A DNA stretch of 64,000 bases from Sinohyriopsis cumingii (lineage: Eukaryota > Mollusca > Bivalvia > Unionida > Unionidae). The stretch spans positions 89,996,182 to 90,060,181 of the forward strand of contig CM068839.1 of assembly GCA_028554795.2 (NCBI GenBank), in the 5' to 3' direction. The notes below the pieces were generated by a model. The model saw only the letters and a program-made list of their open reading frames with translations, did no database searches and had not been told where the DNA came from. Made by a program: the position numbers and the translations under genes. Position 1 is the stretch's first letter. Every line of letters starts with the position of its first letter. This document shows positions 46,020 to 60,140 of the stretch, piece by piece.

Positions 46020-49000
46020 GGAAATATTATTAAATCTAGTTATCAGTATTGATTTTTTTTTCGGAAATAACAAAGTCCAAGCAAATAAATCCAAATTTAG
46101 ACTTGTTTTCAAATGTAATAAGATGAGGAAAAAGTGTACATTTAAAAGAAAATTCCAAAGAAAAAAAGCATACATTCTGAAAGTTTGACTTCTTAATTTT
46201 ACAACGACAGTAGAAACTTTTTTCGTAATAGTTAAATAGATTGATATTTGTTTAATCATCAGAAAAGTTTGCTGTGTGGGATGGGACCCATCAACCCTGA
46301 CAGAGAATGTTGAGTTGGGGTATGAATAGATTATAGTTACACAGCAGAATTATTCAGAGATAAAACAGATATTAGTGCCATTTAAATGTTTTTAGCCCAA
46401 GTTAAACCCAAGTTTTTTTAAGCAGATAAAATTGTACTCAGTGAAGTATTCAAATTTTATGTAACTGTTAACCCTTGTAGTTATTGTCATATCATAAGTC
46501 AAGCTGCTAGTAGAGGTCTTGTAGCACTTGTAGTGACATATCTTTTTTCATGTTTTCAACTCTCACATATCTGTGCACTTTGGCTTGACAGAAATGTATT
46601 TTAAACTAAATTTGATTTGCACATTGGCCCCTTGAACAAGCATTTTGTCATAGTTTTATCCATGCATTCATCAAGGAAGTTTTACAAATGCATGTTTAAA
46701 AAAACCGCTACCTAGAAAACCCTAAATGGTTCGTCTGCATATGATACTTTTATTTGCAAATTTTGCCTGATAATCACTGATGACAATTTTTTTTAAAGTT
46801 TTGAGGGATATGAGATTATTGGAGCTGGAAAAATGTTCCTGGAAATAGCAATGTATGATTTTGAACCTGAAAATGGTGCTGAATATGTGTGTGTTGTTCA
46901 TGTTGGATGGACAAAAGCAGATGGTATGCCGGTCAGCCCCCTGTTCAGTGGTATTTTTAAGGTAGAAAGAGCAGAATACCAAGCTTAATTAAATATCAGG
47001 CAGTTTAAAAATATAATACAATTATAATTTCTTTTCTCAAACAATTTAGCCCTGAGGGATCTTGTGCTACAGACTATTTAGCACTCTAAGGGTTGACAAA
47101 ATTGAATCAGAAAGAATCTAAAAAGAAATCAAAGGAAGTAAAGATATTTATTTGATCAAAATACCTCTGTCTGAACAATTAGACTATGGTTTTGATGGAC
47201 TTGAAACCCTAGTACATCATCATGGCATAGTAGTCAGGAAAGTACTGCTTAAAGAAAGTGAAACTCTGGCAGAGCTCATGCTAGTGAAAAATCTTATTTT
47301 GGAGCAGAGATACTGTAACACCTTCAATGTGTTGGGTTCCAGTTGTCATGGGTGAGCTAGACCACAAATATAAAGTCACAATGAAATAACAACCAAGCCG
47401 ACATTCACCTCCACCCCGCCCTCCTCTCCATCATAAGCAATGGAAAGGTATCACCTGCTTCTTCCTTTGTTTCAATAATATAGCTTTGTATAGTGCTGAG
47501 AATGTGAAAAATGCATTTGGATAAGTATGACAAGAAATATTGGAACTTAATACTTACCATTTTATTCAAATGCGGAATCTCATGAGCATGAAAACAATTT
47601 TAACATACAGTGAGTCTACATGATATATAGTAATAAATGCACATTTACTGCCCATTTCCTTTATTTCCTAAAGCACATATTATTCCCTTTTATATACACA
47701 TTTTTGCACATAATAACTAACTGCTAAATAGGTAGTCAGAAGATTAGTCCTGCTTTCTCAAAGTCTGTTTCAATCAGGTCTCTCCAACGTGCTATTAAGG
47801 CCCTTAATGTGTATTAGCTTAGGGGTAGATGTTTTCAGGTCTACTGAGACATGATTTCAGTATACATCTGCACTCTGTATTTTTGAAGTTTATGTTTTGC
47901 ATATGTTATAACAATTCCTTCAGGTTCATTTTGCCAGGATTATTTCAAACCATAGAGGCTTACAATCATTAAGATTGATCAGGCACCTAATCCCTACTTG
48001 TTGAGAACTTTATGCTTTGATATTGGTATTAAATGTGTAAACTCAGACTTGTGGATAAAGAATTCAGTATTTTCTTTAAGATCTCTGCATTTACATCATT
48101 TGGCAATTAATAACTTAATTAATAGACTTAATTGCTGAAGGACACATGACTCCTGTTTGCTCACAAAGGTGTGTAAATGAATGCCAATATGATTGTTTAC
48201 ATATACATCTTTTTTATATATAATAGATCCAGGAAATTAGGTACTAATGAATATGTACTTTTTACCCAAACACGAAATTTGAAAACCACAAAAACGAAGC
48301 ATTTGATAATATCCAAGAGACAATAGATGCCCCAACACCTTTAGATAAAAGCCTGGCAGCATCTCTGCTTTTATAGCTGCTCTTTGTTAAAATTTCTTGT
48401 CACTCTTGTGAAATTTACATTCTATATATAATTTAAATTTCATTGCTTTTCATATAATGTAGACTTCTGGTCTAAAGCAGTTTTGTGTTTGACAAAATTT
48501 CCCAATGTGTAAGTCCTGTTAAAAAATTGCTTTTTCACAAGGTTTCTTTTTTGGGGTGGGGGTGGGGGAGGGGTTGTCCTTTGTTTAGCATGCTCATGTG
48601 ACATGCTAAGTTCAAATTTGCTCTTCAATTACACTTACATGTAACTGTGTCGTCACTATGAAACCCATGCCAAGTGGATTACCGCCTTTACCGGCCTATT
48701 AATCAATGCATAGGATAAATCGAATCAGCAAAATTGGCAAATTTTCCATCCTTTCTCCATATATAAATCAATGCTGAGTATAAGACAAGACCAGATCAAT
48801 ACCTTGGATTGGTTTTTTTTTTCACTTCGTTCCACACAGCATCGCGAAATTTATGCTATCCGTAACTGAGTTTCCTTTCCAGTCAGGATCATTATAATGT
48901 AACTAAAAGTACCTTTTTGTTTCACATGAAGTATTTTAAATGTATTAATCACTTTTAGCGACATATAATGATGCTGACCCGAAAATATATTGAGTTAAAG

Positions 49001-49320
49001 ATATGATAGAACTCATGATGCTATGTGGGGAATTAAGTTATAATAACTTCCAGTTTCATAAATATTAAACATATTATTGTATGCTATTACAGATTACCAG
49101 CAATAGGGAAACTGCATCATTAATATTAAAATGTTTTTTCCATTATGTTTTGGGGGAGAGAGAAGGATTCATATGTATAACATCATATTTTTCTTCTTGC
49201 ATCTCATGATCAAAATAAAATATGTCCGATATATGAGAGAGTTCAGCTTTTTGTGGTTCTTTTGTTTGTTTTACCTTATTGCCCCCGTGTTGCTGAAGCT
49301 TTTGCCAAAGAGAGAAAACA
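46020..49320. other. Intron, nothing recognised
   Basis: AT-rich. A phrase at 47105-47170 (AAAGAATCTAAA...GATCAAAATACCTC) also occurs diverged at 53635-53695, so an old dispersed repeat is likely. Confidence 0.35.
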
Positions 49321-49324
49321 TTAA

Positions 49325-49542
49325 TGTGTGATGTGATTTGGATTTTTAACTTAGCTTTAACAATGTTTCAATCATTGCACTACGATGTCTGCAGTGTTGC
49401 AGTTTATAGTGATGTCTAATACTGGGGCAATATGATGCAGACATGTAGCATGATGTCCGACTGAGTCAGATTATTCTGACATCAGGCTGACCAGTCCTAA
49501 CACTGACCTCTTAATGCCGAATGCCAAGCGAGGCAGCCATTA
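49325..49542 (-). mobile_element. SINE family B, 5'-truncated copy
   Basis: Reverse orientation. The body and tail are present (ACGATGTCTGCAGTG, TATAGTGATGTCTA, AGGCAGC) but it stops before the tRNA head at about 49542. Confidence 0.85.
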
Positions 49543-52500
49543 GGGTAAGTCCCAATAATGACCATTTCACATGCTGTCTAATTTTCTTTGCAAGTGTAAT
49601 GATCTCTCTATTCCCAACAAATAAGATTTTGTTTAAAGTGCATGTACTCTTTCTGTACTTAGGCTGCAATTGATTTTGATCTTTGCTCATGCTAAATGTC
49701 TTTAAATTGCTGTCGGTTCCATCGGCAAGTTCAGGAATTTCACTGGCAGAGAAATTTACACAAGTAACCACCTGGCATTTTCTTTCATTATATATTAATG
49801 TATTCATAACACCCATGGGTAGCCTCATTTCCCTATTGGTAGTCTCGCTAATCTGATCTGGTCTGCCGAATCTTGACCTCAAGTGTAAGCTTGGAATGAA
49901 TGAATACAGCTGTAACATAGTTAATTAGCATGTAAATACCATTACAAAGCCATGTGATTTTTTTAATAATGAAAGTGGCAACAAAAATTAGAAGGAATTG
50001 CTTACCTAGAGGTATTAATTGATAATGGAATATGGTGCTGCACTTGTACACAAATTAGATCAGTCATCAAGTAAGTGTACAATATAGATTTACAATCGCG
50101 AAGACATCTGTATGTCTGTCTGCCTCTGTCAATGGGCATACGCTTTATTTGGTCATTAGAAGCAAATCAATTATGATGGAATACGTCTTTGACATGGTTA
50201 TTCATCTTCAAACTTGTCAATTCTAATGCACATATATGTAATCAAATTTAAACAACATATATTACAAACAGCTTACATTACTGGTCCATGCTGGTTTAGC
50301 ATAGTTACATCTGATCTATGTTAAGTTTTAATACTGATGATCATGTAATTGTTTAAAATACTCATTGTGGGATCCTATTTTTTTCCTACATAACCTCTTC
50401 CTCAAAATGAAATATGTTTTACACATTATTTTCGGTACTCTTGGAGAATTATTTTCCATACAAAAAATATGATAAAGCGATTTGGATGACATAATCCATA
50501 TATACCGTATTTCGGTATTTTTTCGTACCCATTAATTTTTCGTACACTATCCAGTTATCGAAATGATAGTTATTTAAATGTTTCATAATTTTTCGTACAG
50601 ATCACTTTGTATTCTTTTTAAAATCCATTAAATAATCAGACATAAAATTTTCAATAAAAGATATATGTTTGCAACAGGGATCAAAATTAGCCGATTGACA
50701 CTAGTTTTTACATATATATATATATATTAAATTCTGACAAGTTAATTCATGCAAATGAAGCTGAAAATATGTCAAAAGATTTGGTTCAAAACGCTTAGTA
50801 AATAATAGCTTTAGTTTTAGAAATCTTACTATACTAAGTCTCCTGGCCCTGACTGACTGACTGCCCCCCCCCCACCCTTGCAAAATCCTGCAGGTGTCCA
50901 TGTGCGTAAACTCTCTTATTGTCATTACAGTATCTACTGGTGTTTATTAACAAATGGACAAAAGACTTCACAGACCATACCTTTAAATATTACTGTTAAT
51001 TAGTTCTCCTTATTAAGTCCGCCAACATAGCAAAACACCAGGTGCATTTTAAAATGAGTTCGGAAGACTTTTGATGTTTTCTTATCCAATAAATATTGTA
51101 TCTCGGCACATGCTAAAGTGAAGTCCACAGACAATTGGTCAGTTAGTATTATTGTTTCATTATAGTCATGCAAACGTAAAATATAAAAACCTAGTCATTT
51201 TCTGTCATAAATATGAAAGTCACAGAATCCATTAAATCGATCCATATATATAGATATATTACCTTTTAAGTGCTGGTTCTGTTTTGACTTGATATAATTA
51301 ACATTTTATTGCAAATATATTCAATATATACTCCCACTAATATCTTTGTTGGAGAGTTAGAATAAGAAGTAATGCGTATGATCACTCGTCCTTATGATTT
51401 CTTCTGTATGGACAATGACGTCAATAATACATTGACATATTTTCATTTCCCTAAGAGAGCCTCGTTTCCCTACAGCCTCGCTGATTTGACCTCTTCCGTT
51501 GATTCTGGCACTCAATCTGGTTTCATCTGGAATAACCAAAGCACTAAGCATGTTTAATTCCCATGTAAATAACACTGCATAGCCATGCGGTTTTTGTGAC
51601 AATGTAAATCATAACTAAAACAAGAATGAATTGTTGATTTAGCTGTGTTTATTTATAATAGAGTATAGGAGGGCCATAATATCTGAGGATTATCACAATC
51701 GTCAGGTAACAGTCTTTTAGCGATTTGCAAAAGCTATAAATAAAAACCACCCTCACTAAATACGGTCTTGTATGCTGACAGAATTTTGTTTCATCTTGCT
51801 CGCGCTCTCACACATACACAAGCGCATGCATTAACTGAAACGTGATTTCAAGTTCTTTATTTTTATTGCAATTTGTTAATGAGATTATTGTTGCTATAAA
51901 AATACAAGTTGCACTTAATTTCTTGACAATGTGGTCTCATATTGTTGCATACAATTTGCCAATAAATAATGCCCATATTTAATACATCTTCAAACCATTT
52001 TAATCATTTTGCCAACATTACACAACATAACAGCAACATATGCTCTAAATGCAGACGATCTTGCACACTGAGACATAATCCTCTTTTTCTCTCTCTCTCA
52101 TTCACTAATAACAACAAAATTCTTTGACTACTTCTATTTTCATTGTAATTATATTCTTGAGTTGAGAGCAGATTGAGACAGAAAATATAGGTTTACTTCG
52201 TACGTTTGTACCATTAAGTTGTCAAGTATCGTTTGTTCCGTAGGACTTGCTCAGGTATGATCCCTTTATTTTTTGTACACGGCCAGTACCACCAAATGAT
52301 AATTATTTATTTTACATATAATTTCGTACACTGATATTGATAATTATTTTTTCGTGTACCAAAAATAACATGAAATACTGTTAGTCGATTCGGAGTATAA
52401 GACACAGCTTAGATTTTCTGGTCAAAAAGTATCCTCTTATAGGCCGTTAATACAGTAGTCATTTGTGCATGTCCGTCTTGTGTGATATTTACCTTTAGCA

Positions 52501-53076
52501 ATATAAAATCAATATGAATATTCCCATATGCTTAGTCATGCATACATGACTATCCTAATAGATTAAAGTATGGTTAAGTAATCACAGCAAAAATAAAAGT
52601 TTCAGTGTTCAAGGTCAAATTTGTTATGTCGTTTTGTGGAGAGTAACATAATTTAATTTAATGGAATTCATAAAATTTAACACTTAATTTAATGTAAATT
52701 GACATTACAAATACTAACTGTATTAATGCTCTTGAATAAAGTTATGCTTACTTGTATGTGTGATATTATGGTAGAACAAACTGACCATCCACTATTGGTT
52801 TGGCACTTCTTAGCCACGTTTGTGTTGACATGTCTTAAAACACTGCTACATCCACTATTGAACAATGTTATAAGAACAATTAATATTGAGTTTTTGAATT
52901 TTGAAAAATGAAAACTAAACGTTAATGTACATAAATGATCTGTTATATTTCATTATTGCTGTAGAATTAAGTAATAGTTTCTTGACATATTTTTCTAGAA
53001 AAATAAGTGTTCCTAAATTTAAGCTCTATATTTTCTATTTCTTTGTAAGTATTTTAATTTGCAACACTAATTTCAG
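49543..53076. other. Intron with two diverged look-alike segments
   Basis: 49820-49960 and 51460-51590 share AGCCTC-TTTCCCTA, CCTCGCTRAT and CATGTAAATA...AGCCATG phrases in the same order. Nearby, 50510-50610 and 52265-52365 share TTTTTCGTAC phrases. No exon was supported. Confidence 0.35.
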
Positions 53077-53131
53077 GTCCATACTTAGTACCTGAAAGAA
53101 AGAATATAAATCAGACATATTCTAATTTCAG
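53077..53131 (+). CDS. SLC49A4: SLC49A4-like transporter, fourth supported exon
   Basis: Acceptor TTTCAG ending at 53076, donor TTCAG|GTAAGT at 53132; 55 bp, phase 1 to 2. It encodes GPYLVPERKNINQTYSNF, matching the loop after the fifth membrane segment, which begins GP-x-x-VP in the family and is usually glycosylated (an NQT sequon is present). Confidence 0.75.
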
Positions 53132-53858
53132 GTAAGTTTATTTGCTCACATTTTTTGTTGTTATTTTTTAGAAAGCGAAATTAAATTAATAAAAAAACAC
53201 CAAAAGCAAACGAAACCAAGTGATCAGGTGAATGGTGTCCTAACTTGTGACATGTAGTTTTCTTACATTTACATAATGTGTCATTAAATCAGGGTCTCCA
53301 ATGAAAAGTACAACTACACTTGAATATGACCGCATAATTATTGTCTGCATTTGATTTGGTCATGATATTTTCCCAGTTGTTTAAACACTTGGTTGCCAGA
53401 ATCACAAGACAAAATAGTTTGTATCAAGGACTTTAACAAACTGTATCATTGTAATCCAGGGTCTGCTTTATAAACATTATGAGGGTGTGCATGTGAGCAA
53501 ATCATGCAAAAATGTTACAGATATGCACCTGGAAGGAAGTGATGCCCAGAAAGTTCAGTAAAATTAGTTCAGAGTCTTGCATATAAAATGTATTCTGCAG
53601 AATTTCTATTTAGTTGTTCAGATAAACTGAAGAAATAAGAATCTAAACGAAATTTAAAAGTAAGAATACTGATCTGATCAAAATACCTCAGTCCATCCAA
53701 AATATGCAGATATAGGTTAATACACAAGGATGTTTGTAAATCCCACTATGAATTTATAACAGAAAACATCCTGTACTTAAAGGGGTTCTACAGTGATGCG
53801 TTTCCTCTCATTAGTGCATGCATGAACTTTGGTCCTGCACGGCTGGGTGGAAAATTAC

Positions 53859-54169
53859 AGTAGTGGAGCACGTGTGTGTGATTTAGATGTTTAACGTAGC
53901 TTTAAAAAAAATTCAGTCATATCGCTACGATGTCTGCAGTGTGACAGTTTATAGTGATGTCTAGCACTGTCCCACCCATTCACATTATCCTGACACCAGG
54001 CCGAGCAGTCCTAACACTAATCTCTTAATGATGAGCTCCTAACGAAGCAGCTGTTAATACCGTTTTATAAAGTCTTTGACATGATTCGGCCGGGGTTCGA
54101 ACCCACGACCTCCCGCATCCGAGGTGGACGCTCTAACCACTAGGCCACCGGAGCGGTAGTAGTGGAGCA
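53859..54169 (-). mobile_element. SINE family B, full copy, perfect target duplication
   Basis: Reverse copy at 53871-54157. Perfect 12-bp target duplications AGTAGTGGAGCA lie at 53859-53870 and 54158-54169. B box GGTTCGAACCC on the minus strand. A 61-aa minus-strand ORF over it is SINE sequence. Confidence 0.95.
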
Positions 54170-54707
54170 AATGTGTATAGTGAAAAGCAGAATGAAGAAT
54201 ATGCATGTCCTCCTGTGGAAAAGCATTCTCAGCATACATTACTATTCATACACATATAAGAAACAGCTTAAGCTTAGAAACAGTCACTATAGCGGAATCT
54301 TATGAGGATTTTGATTTCAGTATAGATCTAATAAAGTGGAGCAGGAAGAAAGAGTGATGGGTTTTTTAAGTGTTGGATAGATAATGAACTGGTGGCAATT
54401 TCTTCCCTTTTTCTACACCATCCCCATGTTTTAGTGACATTAATGGAAATCTCCCCATTCAGATACAATCCTCCTTGCTTCTTGTATGTTGCATTTAAGT
54501 GTGTCAGCACGCCTGACCTTAAGAACAAAAGATTGATATTTTAAGTCTTTGGTTTTATGTTGGTGAATACTGAAATGTCAGCAGGTGCAGAGCTGAAATT
54601 GCACATTCTGATCATTTAATAATACATACACACATATAGCATGCTAATATTTGGGAACGAAATTTCTGGCAAGAGCCCATAGAATTTCATAATTCCATAA
54701 TTCCTTT

Positions 54708-54711
<4 letters not shown>

Positions 54712-54791
<80 letters not shown>

Positions 54792-54812
54792 CATACATAC
54801 ACACACACATTG
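54712..54812. repeat. (TA)n then (CATA)n and (CA)n microsatellite
   Basis: About 37 TA units, then CATACATACATAC and ACACACACA. Confidence 0.97.
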
Positions 54813-55056
54813 TAAATCTGTCCTAATGGTCATCCGTTTACAATGATTTCTCATTGGCAAATAGAAATGTCCTGCATGTACCTGCCACGTGCCTTCTGCA
54901 TTTAGTAGCCAAACAATGTTTTTCCCCAGTTTTAAGTGGTTACTGACATGTATTTACCATGGCCACTCAGCATATGCAAAGTGAACCTTTATTTAATGAA
55001 AGAGGCACTATTTACATAAAGGAATATACTGATGGTAATTGTTTATCTGAAAGGTA

Positions 55057-55384
55057 TCAATATGTCCAATGACCGCTCTGGTGGCCTACTGGTTAGAACA
55101 TCCGCCTCGGATGAATGAGGTCGTGGGTTCGATGTCCGGTCGAGTCATACCAAAGACAAAAATGGTACTAACAGCTGCCTTGCTTAGCGTTCAGCATTTA
55201 GAGGTTAGCTAGGACTGGTTGGCGTGGTTTCAGGATAATGTGAATGGGTCGAACATCATGCTACGTGTCTGCGGTATGATAACCCAGTGCTAGACATCAC
55301 ACTGCAGATATCATAGCGATATGACTAAACAATTGTTAAAACTATCTTAAAAATCCAAATCACACACACACTCAATATGTCCAA
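55057..55384 (+). mobile_element. SINE family B, full copy, perfect target duplication
   Basis: The head GACCGCTCTGGTGGCCTACT starts at about 55070. Perfect 13-bp target duplications TCAATATGTCCAA lie at 55057-55069 and 55372-55384. The tail is CA-rich. Confidence 0.95.
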
Positions 55385-55677
55385 ACAAAAAATAAGGTAA
55401 TGTTATCATTTGGGTCGAAGATAGATCCAATTCTTTGCTGAGAACTTTGTGATCAACATAGAATGAAAATTGCCTTTTGTACCAGTTTGACAGGTATAGT
55501 TCAATGTCTTCATCTATTTGTCTTTAAATTAAAGGTCTTTTTTTGAAGAGAAATTTCATCTTTGAGATGAGTTATATCCCTTTTCTTTTGCATCAGAGGT
55601 AATTTGATACTTAAACAATTCTGTAAAGTCAGACAAAGTTTCAGTTTCTGGGTGTCAAACAATAGACCAAATGACTT

Positions 55678-55845
55678 CATCACAGGTTTCTCAATAAGCT
55701 AACTGTCTTTTAATTTGTATTCATCACAGGTTTCTCAATAAGCCAACTGTCGGTTGACTTTTATTCATCACAGATTTCTCAATAAGCCAACTGTCTTTTA
55801 ATTTGTATTTATCACAGATTTCTCAATAAGCCAAATGTCTTTTTT
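55678..55845. repeat. 44-bp tandem repeat, about 3.7 copies
   Basis: CATCACAGGTTTCTCAATAA plus GCCAACTGTC and TTTTAATTTGTATT, starting at 55678, 55722, 55766 and 55810. Confidence 0.92.
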
Positions 55846-56951
55846 GCAACTTGCTAATCCATATATTGTTTTTGAAGAATGAACAGCTTTTCCCAAGCTT
55901 ATTTTATAAAAGTCATTCCTCTATTTAACATTTATATACAAGGTGTTAGTCAGCTGTGAAAATATTGCTTTGTAATGATGTTAAAAGCAAGCTAAGATCA
56001 GTGATTATTTTAAGTCAGGGGCTGCTCTTGAAAAATATAGTGAACCTCTCAGAATTGAACCCTTAGGATACCGAAATCCCCTCAAGACCAATTTTTTTAA
56101 ATCTCTGAATTTTACTTTTTTATACCATCTTTTTTTTACCTAATAAACAAAAAAGAACCTCAACTTTAAATAACAAAACAAATTAGATCCCTAATTTTAA
56201 TTTTATACATTTAAAAAACAATTTTAAAACCAAAATGTGGTTCGAAGTTGGTTTTATATTTTAGCTGCTAAATTTCAGACATATTTTTTAACAGCATAAT
56301 TAGAATTAGGAAGTACTGTAATGGGCTGTACAGTGAGACAAAGACTCATAAAATATCTGAAGAGCATACAAGGTTGAAATAATACTTGACAAATGTTCTG
56401 ACATCATACTTTCAACCTCTTGACCAGAGCATAATTTATGCATTCAGGGCTAGGTATTGGAAACATCTGCTGTGTTGTCTATAGCTAAGCCTGATTGTGT
56501 TGATGTTGTTAGTGACCTCTTTTGTATGTTATTCACTGGATTTTAAAAGCCTGGTCACAGATGACACCTGGTACAATCAAGAAATGCTTTTAAGTTGCCA
56601 GCTTCCCCATTAATGCAGACAATGATAGTGTCAATGAGGATGACTATGAGAACAATATTCCCTTGCTTCGACTGGCTCATGAATTATGACTGGACATTGA
56701 CCCTGAGCACTTACATAATTTTGACAATGATGGTCCTTATTGAGGATAATTTTTGTGAAAGCAATCAGACCATTAATGAAAGTGATGTCTATGAATTAAA
56801 AATCTTCATGAATGCTAAGGATGCTCCCATAATTACATTGTTCCTCTTTCTCTCAACTCATAAGCTTTTAGAAATGGACTTCTTTCACATCAGCAAAAAT
56901 GATAGTAAACCAGAAACATCTCATATCCAGAAAAGTTCATTCTGTTTTTTT

Positions 56952-56995
<44 letters not shown>

Positions 56996-59900
56996 CACCA
57001 CTTCTGAAAAAATAAATAGTTGTTCAAGACAGACAGTCTTTCTTGAAAGGTTGTGACACTGTTTAGCAGGAAGATTTTTCACACAGTAACATGCACACAC
57101 AGTAAAGGAGAGATTTTGCCATTGTGTATTTACCTCATCAAAACATGAAGTTTCAAACTAAATTGAAGCTCTCAACTTAATCAAGCAAAAGATTGCTCAT
57201 TGTCCTTTTCTGGTTTCTAGAACAGTTGCCAGTGTTTGCAATGTTATAACATTTCTATAGAAAGGTGAACAGACAAAAAGAAGGAACTCTTCTATACATG
57301 TGTTCAAAGAGATGTAACTCCAAAATTTACAAACTTCTTGAGATTATCAAAGACATTGAACTACATCATATCAGTTGCTTGAAAATATTGACTAACCCAT
57401 GCAAAGACGGTGACCATGTTAGTAAAGAAACTCCCATTTGATTCGAAAGATCAACAACTTGACAGTGTTAGTCATCCCCTGGTTACAGTAAGGTTAGAAA
57501 TTATAAATTGATGAATGAAATGGTTAAGTTTTGTATATTTTTTATATCCTTGATGCTTTTACTTTTGAAACTCAATAGGGTTGTACAAGCAAATGGGAGA
57601 ATGTGTGAATACTATCGCAAGATACTTGACAGATATGTTCTCCAAACATTTCTTAGTTCATCTGTATTATGAAACTGAGGTTGGGTAGAAGCTTAAGGTC
57701 TTTCCAAATATATAAATACTGCACAGAATATGCAAATAAAAGACTCAGCTAGTTTTGTTCATAAAGCTTGATTCACCATTTGTTTTATTAGTAAAAGGCA
57801 AATATGTCGAATAAATACATAATCATAATGATTTTATACCATGGAAATGCACATACTGGTTGGGAGAAAATATATGTGGAGTTTGTTAGTTCATTCATTT
57901 CATTATATTGGAAACTTCCAGGTTTGAGTGAATTTGAACCATATGAAAGTTTGTAGTATCGTTGATTTTAGTATTATTGTCAAGAGTCGAATACAAAAGG
58001 TCAAAGGTCATTATTTAGCACCAAAGCATCCTAATCTTTAGCCATCTTAGTATTGTTTGCCAATGATAAACACAAGCAATATACTTTATGTATCTCGTAG
58101 ATAACAAAAGTTAGTTCAGAAATAAAACTTAAATTTAAAATTATCCATGACCATGCAGTCTATTATGTGTACTTAGAGTAACATCGAAGCAGAACTGTAT
58201 TTTGTCATATTGACTTTTGTTTTAGATATCTGCAAACATGGCATTTTTGGAAACAAGAATTTTTCAGCTAGGAAAGGGTCCCATTAGCAATCATTCTAGG
58301 CATGGATTTGAAACTAGAAGCATTTGATATGTTTAAAACTCTGATAGCAATCATATAAAATAGTTTTCTTTTATATTTCAGTTCAAGTCAATCATATTTC
58401 TCAAAAGAGAGTTCATACCTATCAGGAAACTTTTTCTATGTATAATTGAGATTTTAGAATAAGAGATTGAAATAATTTAGCCCAAGACAAGAATATAACA
58501 TTTCTGATTTTACTCGTTTCGTTTAATGCCATCACTGCAGTAGCAAGAGGAAATTACTGCACACATGACTGGAGATGCCACATCAGATTGCTTGATCAAT
58601 AGAGAATGTGCTGTAGTTCTGAGATTTACAATGCTCATGCATCTGCACTACCTCTGCAATTCTCAGTTAAAAGTCTGTAACTCCAGCTTGGATGAGATTG
58701 CACAAGATTCAGAAATCCTGTGTGAGATCTTCCCAATACTAAGGTCAGTGTTGTCATGTTTCAGGGAAGACTTGAGGAAATCTTGGAAACTTTCTTCTTA
58801 CAATCCTGAGTTCACTCCTTCAGTCCACTGTAGATCTTATTTGGTAGCTGCTCCTCCAACATCCTGGTAATGTGGCTTGTACGTCTCATCTGTAACTTCA
58901 TCAGTGGAATGTGGATGCTTGGAATGTTTGCCTGTGTGAGAACTTAAGTGTCTAGAGCCATGTCTTGCCATATTATCCTCATCAGTTTCTACAGGCGGCA
59001 TCTGTGACGGTGGTTTGAATTTTGTAAAAATGCCAACAGAATATGATATTTGAATCATACATTATGGATTTCGTTTGCTTTATTTTAAATATTTTGAAAG
59101 AAAAAATCAACTTTCAAAGTTTTTAATGAATGTGTCATCTGGCTTATTTGTGAGTGGTCTCCCTTATACACAACTCTGGAACATATGCATTCAGGGAGTA
59201 AATATCTTTTTATTTCATAAAGGATGTACACCATGTTCATCAGCTGTTTTTAAATGAGCTAGAAGTAAAACAAAGTGATGGATTGATCATGAGCCATCAT
59301 TATAAACTAGGTCATTGTTGCTTTCATGAAATATGACTTGAAGGAATATGGAATACTGGTTGGCTTTAAAAAAAGTGGCAAAACAATAACAAAATATACT
59401 GATTTCCATGTAACAGTTTCTTTCCCATGCCCGTTTATTTTTCTTTGGTGCCAGTGTTACTTATTCACCATGTCAGTTTGGATTGCAGTACTTGTAATAT
59501 TTTTATGCCATATATATGTACTAAATAATTGACAAATACAGCTTGCTTTCAATTTCAAGTTCAGTTATTTTGTCTTATTCCTTTTACTTTACCTATTTTA
59601 GAGGAAGTTTAGCTTATATCATCATTCTGTGTTACTCCAGAATCAGGTTTCTGTCCTTGAAGTGTATTTTGAATTGTCCTTGAATTTTTTTCACATAAAC
59701 CCTGTAAACTTGCTGGGCACTATATAGCAAGAATTGTGTTAATATGCTGTTAAATCCTAGAGTCATAAAACCTATTTTGAGCATATATTTTGGACAGCTT
59801 GTACTTGAGATAAAGAAGACATCTATTCATTTTGAGGTTAGAAGGTTAAAGGTCAAGGTTATATTTACTGGGAGAAGCAAAATGATCTCACAAAACTACT
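55846..59900. other. Intron, little recognised
   Basis: A (GT)n run lies at 56957-56988. Around 56600-56800 a broken frame (acidic, NEDDYENNIP) might be a pogo/Tigger-type transposase end, but this is weak. A 73-codon minus-strand ORF at 59058-58837 has protein-like composition (PPVETDEDNMARHGS...) but no splice context that I trust. Confidence 0.35.
56957..56988. repeat. (GT)n microsatellite
   Basis: About 15 GT units after a T run. Confidence 0.95.
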
Positions 59901-59939
59901 CAGGTTCAGTACCATAGTGCTTGATTAATTCTATTAGAT

Positions 59940-60140
59940 GGCATGCATTTGAGACAAGAAAAGCACCTGTTATCTTGGGATTGAGAAATCAAGGTCAAAC
60001 GTCTCCAAGACCTCTAATACAAATCATGACTAAACTTTGCCAGCATTTGTGACAAGAAAGGCACCTACTGACTTTTGGATTGAGTTGTCAAATGTCAAGG
60101 TCACTGAATGAATGAAAAATGGGATCAAAAAGGTCGAAGT
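59940..60140. repeat. Degenerate repeat of about 98 bp, two copies
   Basis: GCATTTGAGACAAGAAAAGC at 59946 and GCATTTGTGACAAGAAAGGC at 60044, each followed by CACCT and a GGATTGAG...TCAAGGTCA phrase. Confidence 0.7.

Noticed and set aside
54054-54239. 61-aa minus-strand ORF with GRGFEPRP
   Set aside because: Reading of the SINE B box; not a protein.
56595-57056. 153-codon ORF
   Set aside because: Its end is a (GT)n microsatellite and its composition is unlike protein; a faint transposase resemblance in another frame is too weak to call.
58837-59058. Last exon of a minus-strand gene
   Set aside because: Composition is protein-like, but no trustworthy acceptor or neighbouring exon was found.
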